From: Robertmurraya korlensis NBRC 107688
Lineage (GTDB): Bacteria; Bacillota; Bacilli; Bacillales; Cytobacillaceae
Reading direction: 5' to 3'
Assembly: GCF_001591645.1 (NCBI RefSeq)
Contig: NZ_BCVH01000001.1
Coordinates: forward strand, 186,001-250,000
DNA: 64,000 bases
Part shown: piece after piece, positions 36,630 through 45,924 of the stretch
Layout of the letters: every line of letters starts with the position of its first letter
How positions within the stretch are numbered: position 1 is the first letter of the stretch
Position numbers and translations under genes: made by a program
The notes under the pieces: model-generated
Databases searched by the model: none
Seen by the model: the letters and a program-made list of their open reading frames with translations, nothing else
Told to the model about the DNA's origin: nothing

Positions 36630-37532
36630 ATGGCGTATATTATAGAGAATGTGAACCTTTTGAAAAAGGACAAGCTCGAGAAAATTTCTATTCTTGTGAA
36701 AAATGAATGTATTTCCTCGATCACCACTGAGGTGAAAAACTATTCGTATGTAAAAATGAATGCAGGTGGCTATATTACGACAAATCCACATATCGTCTTT
36801 GACCCGAAAGTTCCAATCGACACGTCTTTTACAGAAATGAAGGCATATATGACGGAAAGGTTACTAAAAAAGGGATGTACAACCTTTCTTACTCATGTAT
36901 CAGTGAATCAAGAAAGAAACTTAAAAAATAGCTTGAAGCAGATGAAAATGAAGTTATTAAGCAGTCCGGTTGACTATGTTATCGGCGTAAAAATTCCTTT
37001 GTCTGCGCTAACTCCATCCTTTATCAGAGCAGCCAAACGAGAAAAAGTTCCGTCATTGTTTGTTGAGTTCGCTTCATTAGACGAACTGAAAGAGAAGCCT
37101 TGGGGTTGGATTCGAGAAGCGATGTTTCCTTATAATAGTCCATTAATTCCGTGTTTCCTTATGAAGGAAGAACGAGAGAAAAAGCGTGCAAGGCAAGTAT
37201 GGAATGACATCATGAGAAAACATAATATCCCTTGTATTAAAGACGAGCTCATTGATGGAGAACCTCTAACCGTTGATGCCCTTCATAAGATTGGTATCTT
37301 GCCAGTTAAGTCTCACTTACACCCAGGTGGTGAAGTTAGTTATAATTTCTATATGAAGTCATCAGAAATCATAAATATTGATGAAAAGAGCCTATTTTTA
37401 TATCATAGTGATAGACTGCTAGTAACTGTCCATAAGGGTGAAGTGATACGAGCAGGGGATAAGGTATGGTTTCGACCCGGATTTGGAGAACATGTCTTAA
37501 TAAAGACTCCTAGTTTTTTCGTAGGGGAATAG
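36630..37532 (+). CDS. Unrecognised protein resembling a degenerate amidohydrolase
   Basis: A 300-residue protein with a strong AGAGGTGG site that I do not recognise by name. The N-terminus (YIIENVNLLKKD, then KISILVKNECISSI) resembles the small beta-domain that opens amidohydrolases such as dihydroorotase or NagA. The C-terminus (HSDRLLVTVHKGEVIRAGD) resembles the matching closing strand. Where these enzymes carry the metal-binding HxH, this has NPHIVFDP, and no clear metal-ligand set follows. RLLKKGCTTFLTHVSV sits where GGVTT-type motifs occur. A catalytically inactive relative is the likeliest reading. It lies between aroA and ypiA, where B. subtilis has no such gene to my knowledge. Confidence 0.6.
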   Translation: MAYIIENVNLLKKDKLEKISILVKNECISSITTEVKNYSYVKMNAGGYITTNPHIVFDPKVPIDTSFTEMKAYMTERLLKKGCTTFLTHVSVNQERNLKNSLKQMKMKLLSSPVDYVIGVKIPLSALTPSFIRAAKREKVPSLFVEFASLDELKEKPWGWIREAMFPYNSPLIPCFLMKEEREKKRARQVWNDIMRKHNIPCIKDELIDGEPLTVDALHKIGILPVKSHLHPGGEVSYNFYMKSSEIINIDEKSLFLYHSDRLLVTVHKGEVIRAGDKVWFRPGFGEHVLIKTPSFFVGE

Positions 37533-37555
37533 ATTAAAGTTAGAAGGGATACATG

Positions 37556-38818
37556 ATGGATAAAGTAGAAAAGATCCTTTCTCTTTTAGAAAGTGGTCAA
37601 CATGAAGAAGCAATAAAAAGTTATAAAGATGTTTTATTAAGTGGATCAAATGAGGAGAGATTTGTCCTTGGTGAGGAACTTCTACAGCTTGGTTTTCTTG
37701 AGGAAGCAAAAGAACTATTTGAAACATTATTAATTGCGTACCCTGAGGAAGGGGAATTACTTGTCTTATTAGCTGAAGCTTGTATGGAGCTTGGAAATGA
37801 GGAGGAGGCAATGCTAGCCCTCGAAAAAATTCATTCTTCCGATCAAAGCTATCCACAGGCCCTTCTTCTTGCGGCGGACTTATATCAAATGCAAGGCTTA
37901 TTTGAAGTAAGTGAGCAGAAGCTGTTAACAGCCAAAAAAATTCTCCCTGATGAAGTTCTGATTGACTTTGCTTTGGCAGAGCTCTATATGGAACAAGGAA
38001 GATTTACAAATGCCATTCAACTGTACGAGGCTGTCCTTAAGAAGGAAAGAGAGCTTGCTGGGACAAGTATTCATCAAAGATTAGCAGAAGCGTATAGTGC
38101 AGGTGGTGCGTTTGAAGAGGCATTACCCCATTATGAACAAGCACTAGAGGATAGATTTGAAATAAACACATTGTTCGGTTATGGTTTTACAGCCCTTCAT
38201 GCAGGGTACTATCAAACGGCGATCGAGAAACTTACAGAATTAAAGAATATGGACCGTGAGTACAATTCCCTTTACTTATATCTAGCGAAGGCATATGAGC
38301 ATGAAGAAGACCTATCCAAAAGTCTTGAGGTCATTAAAGAAGGGATTCAATTTGATGAGTTTAATAAAGATCTCTTTTTCTACGGTGGGAAAATTGCGTT
38401 AAAATTAAATCTTGAGGAAGAAGCGGAGAAACTTATAAGGGAAGCGTTAGCGTTGGACCCGGAGTTTGTTGAAGCTGCACTAACCTTAAATAAACTGTTG
38501 TTTCACCAAGAAAAATATGATGATGTCTTGGAAATTATAGATATTATGAATGAGCATGGAGTAGAAGAACCGCAGTTATTGTGGGATGAAGCAAATGCTT
38601 TGGCGAATGTTGAAAGATATTCAGAGGCATTAAACAAATATCAACTTGCATATAATTTCTTTAAGAATCAACAAGAATTTTTAACAGACTACGGTTATTT
38701 TTTAATTGAAGAAGGAAAAACGCAGGAGGCTGCAGAAATTTTTAGTATACTTCTTCAAATGGATCCAAGTAATGAGGAGTTTGCAGAAATGGTGCAAAGA
38801 TTTTCTGAAGACGTGTAG
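37556..38818 (+). CDS. ypiA: Tetratricopeptide-repeat protein YpiA
   Basis: About 420 residues of tandem helical TPR repeats, recognisable from their Ala/Gly/Leu/Tyr spacing (for example [21 protein letters not shown] and [14 protein letters not shown]), and very acidic. TPR solenoids bind other proteins. In B. subtilis YpiA is linked to YpiB. The second ATG of two is chosen by spacing to AGAAGGG. The operon continues into ypiB. Confidence 0.85.
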   Translation: MDKVEKILSLLESGQHEEAIKSYKDVLLSGSNEERFVLGEELLQLGFLEEAKELFETLLIAYPEEGELLVLLAEACMELGNEEEAMLALEKIHSSDQSYPQALLLAADLYQMQGLFEVSEQKLLTAKKILPDEVLIDFALAELYMEQGRFTNAIQLYEAVLKKERELAGTSIHQRLAEAYSAGGAFEEALPHYEQALEDRFEINTLFGYGFTALHAGYYQTAIEKLTELKNMDREYNSLYLYLAKAYEHEEDLSKSLEVIKEGIQFDEFNKDLFFYGGKIALKLNLEEEAEKLIREALALDPEFVEAALTLNKLLFHQEKYDDVLEIIDIMNEHGVEEPQLLWDEANALANVERYSEALNKYQLAYNFFKNQQEFLTDYGYFLIEEGKTQEAAEIFSILLQMDPSNEEFAEMVQRFSEDV

Positions 38819-38874
38819 GTGAAAAAAACAGGTGTTTAATCGAAATTAGTTGTATGCAGAGGAGGGAAGCAACG

Positions 38875-39423
38875 ATGACGACCCCTGTATCTGTCAACGA
38901 GAAAAAAGATTTTATTCGCTGGTTTTTAAATCATTATCAACTAAAAAGACGAGAATGTGTATGGATTTTGAATTACTTAATGAGCCATGATCAATTAATG
39001 GAGAAGGTACATTTTGTTGATCAAGCGCAATATTGCCCACGTGGTCTGGTAATGTCAACACATTGCGTTGATGAAGTTCCATTTCGTTTTTACAAGGAAA
39101 ATGTGATGACAACGGATGCTGAGAAATCCTTCCATGACATTCGCCTGAACCGAGATGAAGAGATTTATATTCAGTTGAATTTTCACGCATCAAACCAAGC
39201 ACATCAATATGTGATTGTGTTAGAGGATAATCCATTTATGCCTAACAGTCTGCAAATTAATGAAAAGGATCGTATCCTTGCTGAAAGATTTTTAACAACT
39301 AGTTTATCAAAATTCCAGCGTGATAAGCTTCTTACGTTGATTGATGATGCACTTGACAGACAGGATCAGGAGGCTTTTCAAGAACTTACAAGAAAGCTAA
39401 AATTGCTCGGAAACAGTGAATAA
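38875..39423 (+). CDS. ypiB: YpiB (ReoY-type) regulator of MurA degradation
   Basis: A 182-residue cytoplasmic protein: [20 protein letters not shown] at the start, then a beta-rich N-terminal domain and a helical C-terminal region with an IDEAM-like [15 protein letters not shown] helix. YpiB corresponds to ReoY of Listeria, which with ReoM controls ClpCP turnover of MurA in peptidoglycan synthesis. The ClpC adaptor gene mecB is also in this window. The chosen ATG follows GAGGAGGG; an earlier start overlaps that site. Confidence 0.82.
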   Translation: MTTPVSVNEKKDFIRWFLNHYQLKRRECVWILNYLMSHDQLMEKVHFVDQAQYCPRGLVMSTHCVDEVPFRFYKENVMTTDAEKSFHDIRLNRDEEIYIQLNFHASNQAHQYVIVLEDNPFMPNSLQINEKDRILAERFLTTSLSKFQRDKLLTLIDDALDRQDQEAFQELTRKLKLLGNSE

Positions 39424-39424
39424 A

Positions 39425-39461
39425 GAAAGAAGCCTGCTAGTGTATAGCAGGTTTCTTTTTG
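39425..39461 (+). terminator. Terminator after ypiB
   Basis: GAAGCCTGCTA and TAGCAGGTTTC pair around GTGTA with one G-T pair, followed by TTTTT. Confidence 0.8.
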
Positions 39462-39515
39462 TTACTAAAAAATGGTATAATCGAGTCGATAGAATAGATA
39501 ATTGGAGTGGTACTT

Positions 39516-39980
39516 GTGAAATGGGTTTCTCAGGATATGGACATGTTTTTAGGAGCAAGAGAGTATGTTGATACAGCAGTACTTCCTTTGTTTCCAGTGT
39601 CATTTGGAAATGATATCAAGCAATCCGTTGCGATGACGGAATTTATCCAATTGCTTACGATTCCACTAGAAAGACAGTTTAAAGGTAGAATGATTATGCT
39701 TCCAGGACATAGTTACCTTAAAAATAAGAGCAAAGACAAGCTCTTAGAAGAAGCAATTGTTTGGGAGCAAGAGCTTTTTGACAACGGGTTTAAGCATGTG
39801 TTCTTTGTGACTTCTGATAGTGTTTGGAAAACACTCGAAGATGAACTAAAGGGAGATCTAATTTGGTTGCCATCTATCCCGTTAGCAGCCATGGATGAGG
39901 GTGCTAGAAACAGTATTTTAGAGGATCAAGTAAAACAACTTTTGCAATTATTTATGCAAAAATGGCAAGATGATGTATAA
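39516..39980 (+). CDS. ypiF: YpiF (DUF2487 type) protein
   Basis: A 154-residue soluble protein starting MKWVSQDMDMFLGAREYVDTA. It has a mixed alpha/beta pattern and no catalytic motif that I recognise. A GTG start is chosen because it begins the conserved MKW N-terminus and follows GGAGTGG. The position between ypiB and qcrA matches ypiF of B. subtilis. Function unknown. Confidence 0.75.
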   Translation: MKWVSQDMDMFLGAREYVDTAVLPLFPVSFGNDIKQSVAMTEFIQLLTIPLERQFKGRMIMLPGHSYLKNKSKDKLLEEAIVWEQELFDNGFKHVFFVTSDSVWKTLEDELKGDLIWLPSIPLAAMDEGARNSILEDQVKQLLQLFMQKWQDDV

Positions 39981-40028
39981 AAAGAGATTTTAGTCACACA
40001 GTTGACATCGTTTGGTCAAAGTATTATA

Positions 40029-40057
40029 TTGACCTCGCTTACATCTTGATATATCAT
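40029..40057 (+). promoter_or_regulatory. Candidate sigma-A promoter of qcrABC
   Basis: TTGACC and TATCAT are separated by 17 bases, about 75 bases before qcrA. A second TATAAT lies 17 bases further on without a clear -35. Confidence 0.6.
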
Positions 40058-40130
40058 GATTATGTCCTAGTTTTATAATGTGTTGAATTATGTCCGTTGG
40101 ACTCAACTTCATAATAGAGGGGGGAAAAGT

Positions 40131-40637
40131 ATGAGCAAACATCGTGTTTCTAGACGTCAATTCTTAAACTACACTCTTACTGGTGTAGGCGGTTTCATGG
40201 CTGCGGGAATGCTTATGCCAATGGTTCGCTTTGCTGTAGATCCAGTATTGAAAGCGAATGCAAGTGGGGATTTTATTCCTACACCGCAAAAAATCAGTGA
40301 AATTACTGAGGAACCAACTCGAGTTGACTTCTCATTTGAGCAACAAGATGCTTGGTACACTTCAGAAGTAACAAATACGGCATGGGTATACAAGGATGAA
40401 AATGGGGAAATCGTCGCTTTATCACCCGTGTGTAAGCATTTAGGCTGTGTAGTTGACTGGAACACTGACAAAGCAAATCAAAATCGTTTTTATTGCCCTT
40501 GTCATGGTGGACTGTATGAAAAGGACGGAACGAACGTACCTGGTACACCACCAATTGCAAAATTAGATGTATATCCTACACAAGAAAAAGACGGCTTCCT
40601 ACTTTTAGGAAAAGCCAAGCCAAGAGAGGAGGCGTAA
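40131..40637 (+). CDS. qcrA: Menaquinol:cytochrome c reductase Rieske iron-sulfur subunit
   Basis: A 168-residue protein with an N-terminal twin-arginine-like segment (SRRQFLNYTLTG) and a single transmembrane anchor. The Rieske domain follows: CKHLGC and CPCHGG provide the two Cys and two His ligands of the 2Fe-2S cluster. It passes electrons from menaquinol in the bc complex. The chosen ATG follows AGAGGGGGG. qcrB follows after 3 bases. Heptaprenyl-menaquinone genes (hepS, menG, hepT) lie upstream in the window. Confidence 0.95.
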   Translation: MSKHRVSRRQFLNYTLTGVGGFMAAGMLMPMVRFAVDPVLKANASGDFIPTPQKISEITEEPTRVDFSFEQQDAWYTSEVTNTAWVYKDENGEIVALSPVCKHLGCVVDWNTDKANQNRFYCPCHGGLYEKDGTNVPGTPPIAKLDVYPTQEKDGFLLLGKAKPREEA

Positions 40638-40640
40638 TAC

Positions 40641-41315
40641 ATGTTAAACAAAATTTATGATTGGGTAGATGAACGTTTAGATATTACGCCTTTGTGGCGC
40701 GACATCGCTGACCATGAAGTACCAGAGCATGTTAACCCTGCTCATCACTTCTCAGCGTTCGTGTACTGTTTTGGTGGATTAACGTTCTTTGTTACTGTTA
40801 TTCAAATTTTATCTGGTATGTTCCTTACTATGTATTATGTGCCAGATATTAAAAATGCTTGGGAATCTGTCTATTACCTTCAAAATGAAGTTGCTTTTGG
40901 ACAAATTGTTCGCGGCATGCATCACTGGGGTGCAAGTCTTGTTATCGTTATGATGTTCTTACATACATTACGAGTGTTTTTCCAAGGTGCTTATAAGAAG
41001 CCTCGTGAATTAAACTGGGTTGTCGGAGTATTGATTTTCTTCGTTATGCTTGGTTTAGGATTTACTGGTTATTTATTACCATGGGATATGAAAGCTTTAT
41101 TTGCTACTCAGGTTGGGATAAAAATCGCAGAGTCAACACCACTTATCGGGGAACAAGTAAAAATCTTGCTTGCTGGACACTCTGATATTGTTGGTGCTCA
41201 AACATTAACTCGTTTCTTTGCGATTCATGTATTCTTCTTACCTGGTGCTCTATTAGGATTAATGGGAGCTCACTTCCTAATGATTCGTAAGCAAGGTATT
41301 TCTGGACCATTGTAA
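40641..41315 (+). CDS. qcrB: Menaquinol:cytochrome c reductase cytochrome b subunit
   Basis: A cytochrome b6-type subunit of 224 residues with four transmembrane helices. Two heme-ligand histidine pairs sit in RGMHHWGASLVIVMMFLHTLRVFF and in the LTRFFAIHVFFLPG helix. An early cysteine typical of b6 proteins (FVYCFGG) may bind the extra heme c. It is the quinol-oxidising core. GAGGAGG upstream; operon qcrABC. Confidence 0.95.
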   Translation: MLNKIYDWVDERLDITPLWRDIADHEVPEHVNPAHHFSAFVYCFGGLTFFVTVIQILSGMFLTMYYVPDIKNAWESVYYLQNEVAFGQIVRGMHHWGASLVIVMMFLHTLRVFFQGAYKKPRELNWVVGVLIFFVMLGLGFTGYLLPWDMKALFATQVGIKIAESTPLIGEQVKILLAGHSDIVGAQTLTRFFAIHVFFLPGALLGLMGAHFLMIRKQGISGPL

Positions 41316-41372
41316 TATCTAAATATGTAATCTACTGAAAAGAGATTGATAAAAAAGGAGGGGGATTGTTGT

Positions 41373-42140
41373 ATGCATCGTGGAAAAGGTATGAAGTTCG
41401 TAGGTGACTCTCGTGTACCTGCAGAACGCAAACCGAATATTCCGAAAGACTACTCGGAGTTTCCTGGCAAAACGGAAGCATTCTGGCCTAACTTCCTTCT
41501 CAAAGAATGGATGGTAGGGGCAGTTTTCCTTATTGGGTATTTATGTTTAACTGTTGCTCATCCATCTCCTCTAGAGAAAATGGCTGATCCAACAGATACG
41601 GCATATATTCCACTGCCAGACTGGTATTTCTTGTTCTTATACCAATTGTTAAAGTATAGCTATGCATCAGGACCATACAATGCTATAGGAGCATTTATCA
41701 TTCCTGGTCTAGCATTTGGTGGATTATTGTTAGCACCTTTTATAGACCGTGGACCTGAACGTCGTCCTTCAAAACGTCCGTTAGCAACTGGCTTTATGTT
41801 ACTAGCACTTGCAGCGATCACATTCCTAACTTGGGAATCAGTTGCAACACATGACTGGGAGGCTGCAAAAGCTCAAGGTCAAATTGTGGCTGAGGTTGAG
41901 TTTGATCAAGAGTCTGATGGTTATAAGTTACTAGATCAAAATGGTTGCTTAGCATGTCATGGTGGCGATCTCCAAGGGGGAGGGCCAAACCCAGCACTAG
42001 TTGGTAATGAATTAACGGCTGAAGAAGTTAAGGATATTGCTAAAAATGGTAGAGGTTCCATGCCTGCTGGAATGTTTAAAGGCACCGATGAAGAGTTAGA
42101 GGTTCTTGCTGAGTTTGTTTCTTCTCTTAAAAGTGAATAA
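41373..42140 (+). CDS. qcrC: Menaquinol:cytochrome c reductase subunit QcrC (subunit IV-cytochrome c fusion)
   Basis: 255 residues. The N-terminal half is like subunit IV of b6f complexes, with three transmembrane helices (PDWYFLFLYQLLKYS is the quinol-site region). The C-terminal half is a cytochrome c domain with heme motif CLACH and a later Met in GSMPAGMFKG. This fusion is typical of Bacillus. The chosen ATG follows AAGGAGGGGG, whereas the earlier in-frame start lacks a site. Terminator follows. Confidence 0.95.
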   Translation: MHRGKGMKFVGDSRVPAERKPNIPKDYSEFPGKTEAFWPNFLLKEWMVGAVFLIGYLCLTVAHPSPLEKMADPTDTAYIPLPDWYFLFLYQLLKYSYASGPYNAIGAFIIPGLAFGGLLLAPFIDRGPERRPSKRPLATGFMLLALAAITFLTWESVATHDWEAAKAQGQIVAEVEFDQESDGYKLLDQNGCLACHGGDLQGGGPNPALVGNELTAEEVKDIAKNGRGSMPAGMFKGTDEELEVLAEFVSSLKSE

Positions 42141-42145
42141 TAGTT

Positions 42146-42177
42146 GAAAGCTGGCATAGTATATGCCAGCTTTTTTC
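42146..42177 (+). terminator. Terminator after qcrC
   Basis: AAAGCTGGCATA and TATGCCAGCTTT form a perfect stem around GTA, followed by T residues. Confidence 0.92.
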
Positions 42178-42222
42178 AAAGTGTGCCTAGCATGCAATCT
42201 TAGGTAAGGGGAGGTGTGATGG

Positions 42223-42819
42223 ATGAAGTGGATTTATTATTTTTTAACAAACCGAATGATTCTTTGGCTCTTACTCATAGTCAATGTTCTTGGAACAATC
42301 TATGCTTATTATTGGTATCGGTATCAGTTAGCAGAAACACCACCAATCTTTTTAATGTTTGTTCCAGATAGCCCAACAGCATGTCTATTTTTTGTGTTTG
42401 TTTTAGTCGCTTTTTTACTAGGGAAGAACTGGCCCTTATTTGAAGCATTAGCTATGGTAACCTTGTTTAAGTATGGATTATGGGCAGTTGTAATGAACTA
42501 TCTTGTTTTAGTTGTTTCTGGAGAATTAGACATAATTGGGTATATGCTCATGCTATCTCACGGTGCTATGGCCATACAGGGACTATTATATGCACCATTT
42601 TATCGATTTAAGGCTTGGCATTTAGTTGTAACCGGTATTTGGACATTGCATAACGATGTGATTGATTATGTATTTAAAATGCTTCCTAGGTATCATATGC
42701 TGGATAATTATATTCCTCAAATCGGTTATTTTACATTTTGGCTTAGTATTGTATCATTAACACTTGCTTACTGGTTTGTAGTAAGAGTAAAAAGTAAGAA
42801 AATGGAACTTGCATTTTGA
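42223..42819 (+). CDS. ypjA: YpjA (DUF1405) membrane protein
   Basis: 198 residues with about six hydrophobic helices and short polar loops. It starts after GGGGAGGTGTG. The order qcrC-ypjA-ypjB is that of B. subtilis. Members have no established function that I know. The stretch after its stop carries a long stem that reaches into the ypjB ribosome binding site. Confidence 0.8.
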   Translation: MKWIYYFLTNRMILWLLLIVNVLGTIYAYYWYRYQLAETPPIFLMFVPDSPTACLFFVFVLVAFLLGKNWPLFEALAMVTLFKYGLWAVVMNYLVLVVSGELDIIGYMLMLSHGAMAIQGLLYAPFYRFKAWHLVVTGIWTLHNDVIDYVFKMLPRYHMLDNYIPQIGYFTFWLSIVSLTLAYWFVVRVKSKKMELAF

Positions 42820-42849
42820 TATTAGCTATCGGATAATTTCTGGTCTAAC

Positions 42850-42897
42850 CTTGTCCTCCCATACATAACATTTAATAGTATAAAGAGGGGGGACAAG
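42850..42897 (+). promoter_or_regulatory. 11-bp stem covering the ypjB ribosome binding site
   Basis: CTTGTCCTCCC pairs with GGGGGGACAAG over 11 positions (one T-G wobble), with a 26-base A/T-rich loop. The right arm contains the whole Shine-Dalgarno sequence and ends 1 base before the ATG. In a transcript arriving from ypjA the ribosome site would be hidden. A transcript starting inside the loop would lack the left arm. Confidence 0.6.
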
Positions 42898-42898
42898 T

Positions 42899-43693
42899 AT
42901 GAAGGCAAGAGTTGTTATATTTATTTGTATTTTGACTCTACTATTTCCTATAACGATACATGCAGATGAAACGTCACCTATCGATAAGCTTAATTCAATC
43001 TCAGATGAAGCCTTACAAATGGTGAGGTCATCCCGTTATGATGATGCACATAAGCTACTTTTGTATTTCTCGGAAGAATTCATCAGCATGGATCAAAGAC
43101 CATTTTCTATGGATGAATTACGAATTGTAACGGTCGCACATAATGAAGCGTTGGAGGCAACCTCTAATGATTCAATGGAACATTCAGAGATCGTTCATAA
43201 AGTAACAAAATTCCGTTTAGTTATGGACGCGATTAATACAGGCCATCAGCCACTCTGGACAGAAATGGAAGGACAAGTGCTAATGGTTTTTGGTGGAGTA
43301 AAAGAAGCGGTGAAAAGCGGGCATACTGAGAGGTTTCATGAGCAATTAAACTCATTTTTATCTTTATATCAAATGATATACCCAAGCTTAAAACTGGATA
43401 TACGATCAGAAAAAGTTCAAAGACTTGATACAAAAATCAACTATATTGATCATTATCGACCTAGAGTACTATCTGAGGAAAGCAGTATGAAGGATTTAGA
43501 TTCAATAGAAAATGATTTAAAGAGTATTTTTGAAGGAATGACTGAGGATGAAGCCGATCCATCACTATGGTGGGTGATTTTCACAACCGGAAGTATCATT
43601 GTCGCAACCTTATCTTATGTAGGATTTAGAAAGTACGCTGGTGAAAAAAGCCAAAAGCGAAAGCAAAATCGCTCAAGAGAGCTAAAAGATTGA
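42899..43693 (+). CDS. ypjB: Sporulation-associated membrane protein YpjB
   Basis: A 264-residue protein with an N-terminal signal peptide or anchor (about residues 5-22), an extracytoplasmic helical domain (about 25-215), and a C-terminal transmembrane helix (about 223-243) ending in a very basic tail (Lys/Arg/Gln). The position and length match ypjB of B. subtilis, which has been connected with sporulation. Its GGGGGG ribosome site is in a predicted stem. No enzyme motif is seen. Confidence 0.8.
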   Translation: MKARVVIFICILTLLFPITIHADETSPIDKLNSISDEALQMVRSSRYDDAHKLLLYFSEEFISMDQRPFSMDELRIVTVAHNEALEATSNDSMEHSEIVHKVTKFRLVMDAINTGHQPLWTEMEGQVLMVFGGVKEAVKSGHTERFHEQLNSFLSLYQMIYPSLKLDIRSEKVQRLDTKINYIDHYRPRVLSEESSMKDLDSIENDLKSIFEGMTEDEADPSLWWVIFTTGSIIVATLSYVGFRKYAGEKSQKRKQNRSRELKD

Positions 43694-43753
43694 CATCAAT
43701 AACTCTCAAATATAAAATTGGGGTAACAACTTGTTTTGAATTGGAGGAACATA

Positions 43754-44434
43754 ATGACAACCCTTATATACTTTGCTTTGATTATTTTGGTTCCCCTTTG
43801 GGCTCAATTTAAAGTCAAGAGAGCTTATGCCAAATATTCTAAAGTAGCATCTTCCTCCCATATGCGTGGAGCAGAGGTAGCTCGTAAAATTCTAGATTCA
43901 AATGGCTTATACCACGTTGGTGTAGAAGAAACACGAGGTCACTTAACAGATCATTATGATCCAAGAGTGAAAACGGTTAGACTTTCTTCAGAAAATTATC
44001 ATGGTCACTCTGTTGCAGCTGCTGCGATTGCTGCGCATGAGGTTGGACACGCGATTCAAGACGATCAAAATTATGCATTTTTACGTTTTAGACATGCATT
44101 AGTTCCTGTAGCGAGTCTAGGATCTAATCTATCTTGGATTTTAATTATGGTTGGTATTTTTGCTCAAATTAGTGGGTTGCTTTTATTAGGTATCGTCTTC
44201 ATGGCGGCAGCCGTAGTTTTCCAGGTTGTCACTCTGCCAGTGGAATTCAATGCTTCCAATCGTGCCATGGATCAAGTGGTTTCGATGGGAATCATTCGCA
44301 ATGATGAGGAAAGAGAAACAAAACGAGTGCTAGATGCAGCTGCACTAACGTATGTGGCAGCGGCGGCAGTTGCTGTTCTTGAATTAGTGCGTCTGGTATT
44401 AATATATACCGGTATGGCAAGAAGTGAAGAGTAA
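43754..44434 (+). CDS. Membrane zinc metallopeptidase of the YugP family
   Basis: 226 residues with the zinc motif HEVGH at residues 95-99 and transmembrane helices at about 1-20, 118-140, 145-165 and 195-220. MRGAEVARKILDSNGL and EFNASNRAMDQ are family blocks. YugP-type proteins are predicted intramembrane or membrane-bound metallopeptidases of unknown substrate. The chosen ATG follows TTGGAGG. B. subtilis carries yugP elsewhere, so its position between ypjB and the YitT gene is different here. A terminator shared with the opposing gene follows. Confidence 0.85.
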   Translation: MTTLIYFALIILVPLWAQFKVKRAYAKYSKVASSSHMRGAEVARKILDSNGLYHVGVEETRGHLTDHYDPRVKTVRLSSENYHGHSVAAAAIAAHEVGHAIQDDQNYAFLRFRHALVPVASLGSNLSWILIMVGIFAQISGLLLLGIVFMAAAVVFQVVTLPVEFNASNRAMDQVVSMGIIRNDEERETKRVLDAAALTYVAAAAVAVLELVRLVLIYTGMARSEE

Positions 44435-44440
44435 AACAAC

Positions 44441-44468
44441 AAAAAAACAGCCTATGGCTGTTTTTTTT
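44441..44468. terminator. Bidirectional terminator between the YugP-like and YitT-like genes
   Basis: AAAAAAACAGCC and GGCTGTTTTTTT pair around TAT, giving a run of T residues in both directions between convergent genes. Confidence 0.85.
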
Positions 44469-45339
44469 AATGCTCAATTGGGCGTTTGTTTTCATCTAGA
44501 GTAAAACCTTCACCTAATACATCATGCACCATGGTAACCGAAACAAATGCGTGAGGATCTACAGAAGTAATTACACGCTTCAATAGAACAATCTCGTTCC
44601 GACCAACAACGCAATAGAGAACCTCTTTTTCTTGTTTTGAATATGAACCATGACCTTTTAGAACCGTAACACCACGTTCCATTTCTGTCATTATTTTGTC
44701 AGCAATTTCTTGGTTTTTCTCGGAAATAATGATGGCCCCTCTGGCAGAATAAGCACCTTCCTGCATGAAATCAATGACTCTAGCACCAACAAACACGGCA
44801 ACAAGGGTATACATCGCTTCTTGGTATGTAAGGTAGAAAATTAGGGATAAGGTAATAACAACAACATCAAATAAAAACATCGTCTTACCCATGCTCCAGC
44901 CGATATATTTATGGACAAGGCGTGCAATAATATCCACGCCACCGGTCGTGCCACCAAAGCGAAAAATAATTCCTAGACCAACTCCGATGAACACACCCGC
45001 AAACAGTGCAGCAAGAGTTAAGTCGTCTTTAAGTGGCATATTGATTTGATAGCGTTGAAAAATCCATAAAAACACAGAGACAGCAAGTGTGCCGATAAGT
45101 GTATAATAAAAGACATTTCTTCCTAATAATCGCCAGCCAATAATAAATAAAGGAATGTTTAAGAGAAGATTTGTGTAAGAAGGATCCAAATTAAATAAAA
45201 AATATAGTAATAGGGTTATGCCTGTAAAACCACCTTCAGCTAGATTGTTTTGCATATTAAAATGAACAATACCAAAGGAAAAGATAGCGGAACCAAGCAG
45301 AATAAAGAAGATGTTCTTCAGTTTAAGCGTAAAAAGCAT
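44467..45339 (-). CDS. ypjC: YitT-family membrane protein YpjC
   Basis: 290 residues with five hydrophobic helices in the first 200 residues (GGTTGGVDIIARLVH is a family block) and a C-terminal soluble DUF2179-type domain (about 215-275). Members are predicted transporters or channels of unknown substrate. GAGGTCAAC precedes the start on the reverse strand. Location before the ypjD-dapB operon matches ypjC of B. subtilis. Confidence 0.8.
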   Translation of the reverse strand: MLFTLKLKNIFFILLGSAIFSFGIVHFNMQNNLAEGGFTGITLLLYFLFNLDPSYTNLLLNIPLFIIGWRLLGRNVFYYTLIGTLAVSVFLWIFQRYQINMPLKDDLTLAALFAGVFIGVGLGIIFRFGGTTGGVDIIARLVHKYIGWSMGKTMFLFDVVVITLSLIFYLTYQEAMYTLVAVFVGARVIDFMQEGAYSARGAIIISEKNQEIADKIMTEMERGVTVLKGHGSYSKQEKEVLYCVVGRNEIVLLKRVITSVDPHAFVSVTMVHDVLGEGFTLDENKRPIEH

Positions 45340-45577
45340 GTTGTTGACCTCACTTTATAAACGGAAATTTTTAGCTATTTCATTAGTGCGTTTTTAATTA
45401 TAAGGGAAATCAAAGTTTAAACGCAATATGATAGCTGTTAATCATTGGAACCTGTAATCTAACATATATTCATGATCCTTATTAAAATATTTGTAAATAG
45501 TGGTTCTTTTAGCTAACATTGTAATGATAGGTGTAGAGAAAATTGGCTACACACGATATGATATGAGGTGAATACCT

Positions 45578-45922
45578 TTGGAAAACAATAATAAGTCGAT
45601 GAAGCAATTGCAAGAAGAAGTAGATACATACATTAGCCAGTTTAAAGAGGGTTATTTTAGTCCACTTGCCATGCTTGCAAGAATGACTGAAGAGTTGGGT
45701 GAACTAGCTCGTGAGGTAAATCATTATTACGGTGAGAAACCAAAAAAGGCAACTGAGGAAGAGAATACCATTGAAGAAGAACTTGGTGATATGTTATTTG
45801 TTCTCATTTGTTTTGCTAATTCACTCAATATTGATTTAGAGGAAGCTCATAACCGTGTAATGGAGAAATTTAATACACGAGATAAAAATCGATGGACAAG
45901 AATTGAAACGGAAGGGGAATAA
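45578..45922 (+). CDS. ypjD: MazG-type nucleotide pyrophosphohydrolase YpjD
   Basis: A 114-residue protein with the MazG metal-binding layout: [10 protein letters not shown] (EExxE type), then [16 protein letters not shown] (ExxxD). Such enzymes cleave non-standard nucleoside triphosphates. TTG start after GAGGTGAA. It is the first gene of a seven-gene run ypjD-dapB-mgsA-bshB1-bshA-cca-birA with gaps or overlaps of a few bases. No strong promoter was obvious in the 238-base divergent gap before it. Confidence 0.85.
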   Translation: MENNNKSMKQLQEEVDTYISQFKEGYFSPLAMLARMTEELGELAREVNHYYGEKPKKATEEENTIEEELGDMLFVLICFANSLNIDLEEAHNRVMEKFNTRDKNRWTRIETEGE

Positions 45923-45924
45923 TT

